This document shows positions 60,166 through 64,000 of a stretch of 64,000 nt of DNA, in pieces. Made by a program: the position numbers and the translations under genes. The notes beneath the pieces are model-generated. The model was not told the DNA's origin. It saw only the letters and a program-made list of their open reading frames with translations, and did no database searches. The DNA comes from Cristatella mucedo. Taxonomy: Eukaryota > Bryozoa > Phylactolaemata > Cristatellidae. The stretch covers positions 744,001 through 808,000 of the forward strand of contig WPIO01000154.1 in the NCBI GenBank assembly GCA_009760855.2. The letters run 5' to 3'. Position 1 is the stretch's first letter. Every line of letters begins with the position of its first letter.

Positions 60166-60249
60166 ATTCGTTGCTAGCAGCTGCATCTCTTCGTTCATGA
60201 CTGCTGTTGCTGTATCGTGTGCGTAAGCCGGCTCACACGATGCCTGCTG

Positions 60250-60378
60250 CTTGCGGATGCTATCACCAATCATTTCATAATGCTTTCTATGCAGCATCTG
60301 TAAAGTGCCTAGAAACAGATCCAGTTCTCTGAGGGTGCTATGCATATGCGTTGTTATTATTAGTAGTATTATTATCAT
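60250..60378 (+). mobile_element. LINE-A 3' tail in intron 1
   Basis: AAAGTGCCTAGAAACAGATC, AGTTCTCTGAGGGTGCTATG, then TTATTATTAGTAGTATTATTA. It lies 240 bp before exon 2. Confidence 0.85.
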
Positions 60379-60620
60379 GCCGTCGCCTTCTTACAACCAC
60401 GTTGGCTTCGATGAGGACGAATATGCCATTACTCTGGCCCCGGCGCAGGTCTCATTAAGTGCAGTGGTGCCGCAACCTATTTTAGCCAGCCTTCTTGCCA
60501 CCGTATGCTCCGCGTGACGCCAGTGCCTGATCTTCGTGGCAGCACAGCTCCTAACAGACGAAATGGCTGTGATTGGCGGCTGCTGCCTTTGCTAGTGACC
60601 GAGTCAATTTTCTCCTCCAG

Positions 60621-60682
60621 GTGGATTTGCCTGCGTTTTCGTTGCTCAAGATGCTGTGAGCGGGAAAGAATTTGCCATCAAG
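60621..60682 (+). CDS. GAK: GAK exon 2: glycine-rich loop and catalytic Lys
   Basis: Residues 44-64, GGFACVFVAQDAVSGKEFAIK. It contains the NAK-type nucleotide loop (EGGFACVF with the preceding Glu) and the VAIK-type lysine, K64. Acceptor TCTCCTCCAG|GT and donor ATCAAG|GTATGG; enters in phase 1 and leaves in phase 0. At 62 bp it is a small exon. Confidence 0.92.
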
Positions 60683-60832
60683 GTATGGCACGCCTGCTAT
60701 GTACTGCATAGTCAGTTGCTTGTTTAGCACTTCATGCCTTCGTTGGGGGTGTGGCTTCGTGCAGTAGTGTTAGTGCAGCAGCTGCTGCCCACCAGCACTG
60801 CGTGTGCAATGGAACTTGATTGTGCATCGTGC

Positions 60833-60935
60833 AATAATAACAATACTAATATAGAGCCCAAGAAGATCCAAATCTCTATCTAGGTGTTTTACAACTTGCT
60901 GCAAAAGAATAAATAACCAAGGGTTATTTACATGC
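60833..60935 (-). mobile_element. LINE-A-like tail in GAK intron 2
   Basis: AATAATAACAATACTAATAT tail, CAAATCTCTATCTAGGTGTT hairpin arm and TTGCTGCAAAAG. Confidence 0.7.
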
Positions 60936-61124
60936 AAGCTATCAAGCTAAGACAAGCATGCACAAGTATCTTACTCGGCCATAATGCCAAAGCAAGCAAC
61001 TGAGCAGTCAATAGTCAATGGTCAGTGGGGCCTCTGGTTTTTAAAATGCACTGACTCAGGCTCAAGTAAGTACCCAAAGCACACAGGAACAAAAAAAAGA
61101 AGACACATTTATTGGGGCAAAGGG

Positions 61125-61270
61125 AAAGCCACCCGGGTTGGGCTCATTGGGTAAGGGACTCGCCTTTGACGACCAAGGTCGTGAGCTCGAGCCCTGTGGC
61201 ATATGTGAAGCGCCCGGATAAAGATCAAGTTCTTGTAGGGGGCTATGCAAATGAGTTAGATAATTGTTTT
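61125..61270 (+). mobile_element. SINE-A copy in GAK intron 2
   Basis: Head TTGGGCTCATTGGGTAAGGG (A box), GTGAGCTCGAGCCC (B box), GGCATATGTGAAGCGCCCGG, ATCAAGTTCTTGTAGGGGGC. Confidence 0.85.
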
Positions 61271-61446
61271 TCAAGCTGACCGGTGCAGATTTGTAATTAG
61301 CAGCAACTTGAACGTTAAAGACAACTGGGTTTATTTATTTAAATTTAGCTTCTGTCGATTCGCCGAGTTTTATGTTGTTCCAGGTACGACGAGCACGATT
61401 TCCTTACAGGTTCTTATAAGTGTTGCACACTGTCTCTTTGTTGCAG

Positions 61447-61506
61447 AGGCTTTTGGCAAGTGACGAAGCTAAGAATCAAGCGATCATGCAGGAGATACGC
61501 TTTCTT
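61447..61506 (+). CDS. GAK: GAK exon 3: alpha-C helix region
   Basis: Residues 65-84: RLLASDEAKNQAIMQEIRFL. E80 is the expected alpha-C glutamate that pairs with K64 (family knowledge; QEI context matches). Acceptor CTTTGTTGCAG, donor TTTCTT|GTATCC; 60 bp, phase 0 on both sides. Confidence 0.92.
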
Positions 61507-62883
61507 GTATCCTTGAAAAAATCGGTCATCATTTCAAGCGACGGTCCCAACTTCAGAGCAGGAATACAAAGCGTGGGCAGCGCTGATTGTGCTGATTATG
61601 CAGTGCATGCTGCTGCTAGGAGCCACTCCCTCCCTTTGCTAACGCGTGTGCAACTCTGTCCCTTGTTGTCACGGGCTGCATGCAAATTCTTTGTACTGCA
61701 GTGAGCACTGACCTAAGGATGCATCCTCTCGAAACAGTTCTAAGATGCTTGGTTGGGACGTGTCTTCGATGCAAGCTACCATGGGAATCTGCTGCTTAAC
61801 TCTATATGCTATTGACTTTTTTTATTAGCTTTTACATTCCAAAGGCTTTGCTAGCATGCTGTAGTATTGTCAATGAAAGACAAGGTCGCTGGATCCTGAT
61901 AAAGTGAGATCAAGTGCAGTTCGTCGTCATTGGCTTGTTGCGACTCTTGGTGTACCGATGGGCCACGAAAGATGTGGAGCGAGGGGAAGATAGGCGAGCG
62001 GTATTTGCAGCTGTCTAGCTGACTCTTTGTGACTCGTAGTCTGAGCTTCTCGGACAGGGTCGGTCAGTCAATCGCACGTGCATTAAGCATTAATGCGTTC
62101 AGCCTATATAATAATAAAAATAATAATAATAAGAAGAAAATGATGTTCCCTCATAAAAGTGGCATGCACTAGGAGGGTAGCATGCCCCTTTGGTCTTCCG
62201 ATATGATTATCTATCCCGGGCATGGTCGAGGCCCAGACATATCATTGAAAGGTTCAGCCCCCTTATAAACTTAACGGAGTAGCTCATGCTCAGAGAGTGG
62301 TTATAATCACTGTAGCAGAAAGCACAGCAAAACCGAAGTCTAGCCCTGCAGCAAGTGATTGGTTAGGCTATGGCCCATGCTGGTCAAGGAGTGATGCTGG
62401 TATGAAGGATAGCAGGCAAACAAATAAGCATTGTGCTTGCAAGTACAGTAATGCTAATGCACAACCACACGTCCACGTGCAAGTGTGCTCACACACTGGC
62501 GCATGTATACACATGCATGCCCAGACATGTGCACTTACTCTATTTCACGGCTTTTTTTAGTGCACGATGTACTAGTTCTCTATTAGATATACAGGGCCTG
62601 GTAGCTGGTGACGTGACCTGGTCACGTTTCATTACGTCCAAGCATGTGCTTGCATAGTGTGCATTTTGCTAGTGCTGGCTAGCTAAATATTACTCGGAAT
62701 CTTTGGTTAGTTGAAACTACTTGGAATCTTTCAGTTTGACTGGTAAATGCCTGCATCTGCTGCTGCTGCCTGAATCTGCTGCAGCAGCTGCTGCTTCTGT
62801 TGTTATTGTCAGTGGTGTCAGACCATTCGTGGTTGACATCATTCAAGCATAGGCACCATTTTTTCCCTGACGTCCTTCGTCAG
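61507..62883 (+). other. GAK intron 3
   Basis: Holds only an (AAT)n run (62107-62133) and a CTG/CAG-rich patch (62755-62800). No transposon recognised. A 94-codon frame (61420-61704) reads through exon 3 and is not a separate gene. Confidence 0.75.
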
Positions 62884-62998
62884 AAAAAGCTGTCCGGCCA
62901 TCCCAACATACTGACCTTTGTCGCTGCTGCCTCGATCGACAAGAGTGAATCGACGGCCGGATTCTCCGAATACCTTCTACTCACCGAGCTATGCAAAG
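62884..62998 (+). CDS. GAK: GAK exon 4: beta-4, beta-5 and hinge
   Basis: Residues 85-122 plus one base: KKLSGHPNILTFVAAAS (LSGHPNI is a NAK-family hallmark), then EYLLLTELCK, containing the gatekeeper Thr and hinge. Acceptor TCCTTCGTCAG, donor AAAG|GTACAG, phase 1. Confidence 0.93.
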
Positions 62999-63470
62999 GT
63001 ACAGGAGCAGGAGTGTCAGCAGCAATCCCCCCCCCTACAGACTACAGATCGCCCCGTGCAGCCCCCTCTCTCCTGCTGCGGCTGCAGCTGCCGTCAGTGA
63101 ATGCGCACACCGTGAATGGTCGCTATCGCAGTCTGATGCGGAGCTCCTCCAGACTGATGCCACCTGCCTCCTTGCCATTGCCTGTTCTCATCGTGCCATC
63201 GTTTGCTAATAAACCGTTCAATTTATGGCACGGCTGCTGCTTAATGCAGACGTGAATTGCCACCAGAGGTCGGCTCTGCATCTTTATGACTGCACGACTC
63301 TTCTCGTGCCATTGAGAAGCTTTACGTGCGCGTTCGTGGCACCTTGTAGCCTTTGATTTGCTGCTGCTGCCAAGGTTTTTTCTGCACCGTCTGACCTGTG
63401 ACACCAGGCTGGCACACGAGTGCAGCTTAGCAAGAAAGTTAATGATTTTTTTGTGTTTTATGTATCATAG
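62999..63470 (+). other. GAK intron 4
   Basis: 472 bp bounded by GTACAG and TATCATAG. A C8 run lies near 63029. Open frames are read-through of exon 4. Confidence 0.8.
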
Positions 63471-63610
63471 GTGCCATCGTTGATGTTTATAGAAGACGTA
63501 ATGGTACGCCGTTGCCATGCGACAGGATACTGCCCATCTTCTGCCAGCTGTGTTCAGCTGTTAGACATATGCACAGCCAATCACCACCGATCATTCACCG
63601 AGACCTCAAG
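63471..63610 (+). CDS. GAK: GAK exon 5: alpha-E and HRD catalytic loop
   Basis: Residues 123-169: GAIVDVYRRRNGTPLPCDRI, then FCQLCSAVRHMHSQSPPIIH and RDLK. The HRD-LK motif places the catalytic Asp at D167. HMH-Q-PPIIHRDLK matches GAK and AAK1 closely. Donor CTCAAG|GTAGGT, phase 0. The DFG motif would be in the next exon, outside the window. Confidence 0.94.
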
Positions 63611-63654
63611 GTAGGTCGAAGGCAGGCTGTTAAGCAAGCAGTCTTCCTGTTACA

Positions 63655-63765
63655 ATATTGACTATTATATAATACATATGATATAATATGCAATATATAT
63701 AATATATAATACATATTATATAATATATGTTAGTATAATATATACTACTATATAACACAACATTG
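63655..63765. repeat. (TATA)n-rich tract in GAK intron 5
   Basis: ATATAATATAT variants, impure. Confidence 0.9.
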
Positions 63766-63929
63766 ACTGATTTCTATCCCATTCAGGATCCTGAATTTTA
63801 CTGGAATACCTGTTGTATTTTCAATCAGTCTTTATCAAGCAGTGTGTGCAGTCCGTACCGATTTTATGCTTGGGCCAGAGCAATGCAATTATGTGGCCCT
63901 GTGCTGTTTTTAGATATGTAAAAGTAAAG

Positions 63930-64000
63930 GATAGCTGATTCCATAGCCTCATTGATGTATTGGTAGCAGCTATCACCCTACTTTCAATGGGCAATAAAGG
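63930..64000 (-). mobile_element. SINE-B tail running off the window
   Basis: AGCTGATTCCATAGCCTCAT and GGTAGCAGCTATCACC, CAATGGGCAATAAAGG match the SINE-B body on the minus strand; the head would lie beyond 64000. Confidence 0.75.

Larger units (their letters stand above)
52880..60620 (+). other. GAK intron 1 (7.7 kb)
   Basis: Bounded by GTACGC and TTTTCTCCTCCAG. It begins CpG-rich, with a (GC)n run at 53040-53058, then holds a GA array, SINE-B pieces, LINE-A and LINE-B fragments and a small hairpin. About 3 kb of it is recognisable retrotransposon. Stretches 53.1-53.7, 54.1-54.9 and 56.9-58.2 kb show nothing recognised. Confidence 0.85.

Noticed and set aside
62800-63255. 151-codon frame as an independent gene
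   Set aside because: Its middle part is GAK exon 4. The rest is intron read-through, with C-runs and no conservation seen.

Overview
The window is nuclear DNA from an animal, most likely an invertebrate; I cannot place it more closely. Evidence for this is an intron-split metazoan gene with GT-AG junctions, dozens of decayed non-LTR retrotransposon copies, two tRNA-derived SINE families, a Tigger-type DNA transposon fossil, LTR-element remnants, satellite DNA and very long (GA)n tracts. There is no sign of operons, bacterial genes or a virus.

The only host gene I can support lies at the right end on the + strand. It is the start of the cyclin-G-associated kinase gene (GAK; auxilin in flies). 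Five exons (52750-52879, 60621-60682, 61447-61506, 62884-62998, 63471-63610) join in frame to 169 residues. They run from the initiator Met to the HRD catalytic loop of the kinase domain, and the gene leaves the window in intron 5. A CpG-rich stretch precedes the start codon. Intron 1 (7.7 kb) is filled with retrotransposon debris.

The other ~52 kb is repeat-dominated. LINE-A is a Jockey-superfamily (L2/CR1-like) non-LTR element with an apurinic endonuclease and a reverse transcriptase. About 30 pieces are present in both orientations, and the longest copy is 12005-15284 on the minus strand. Copies end in a short hairpin followed by (ATT)n. LINE-B is a second family seen only as C-terminal/3' pieces. 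SINE-A has a tRNA-like head joined to a tail that copies the LINE-A hairpin, so it probably uses LINE-A enzymes. SINE-B is a second tRNA-like family without that hairpin. A degenerate ~175-bp satellite occupies 21.5-24.2 kb and 44.4-47.5 kb. Other elements are a Tigger transposase fossil (40657-42200), a Ty3/gypsy pol end with its 3' LTR (36067-36688), a 1,024-bp solo-LTR candidate inside a LINE-A copy (31133-32156), and a MITE-like foldback element (49861-50840).

The most informative pattern is how the repeats relate to each other. SINE-A shares the LINE-A 3' hairpin. (GA)n arrays arise at set points inside LINE-A copies, with the same reverse-transcriptase position expanded in three copies. 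Several insertions are nested and give a relative order of events. I found no evidence of a new protein-coding system.
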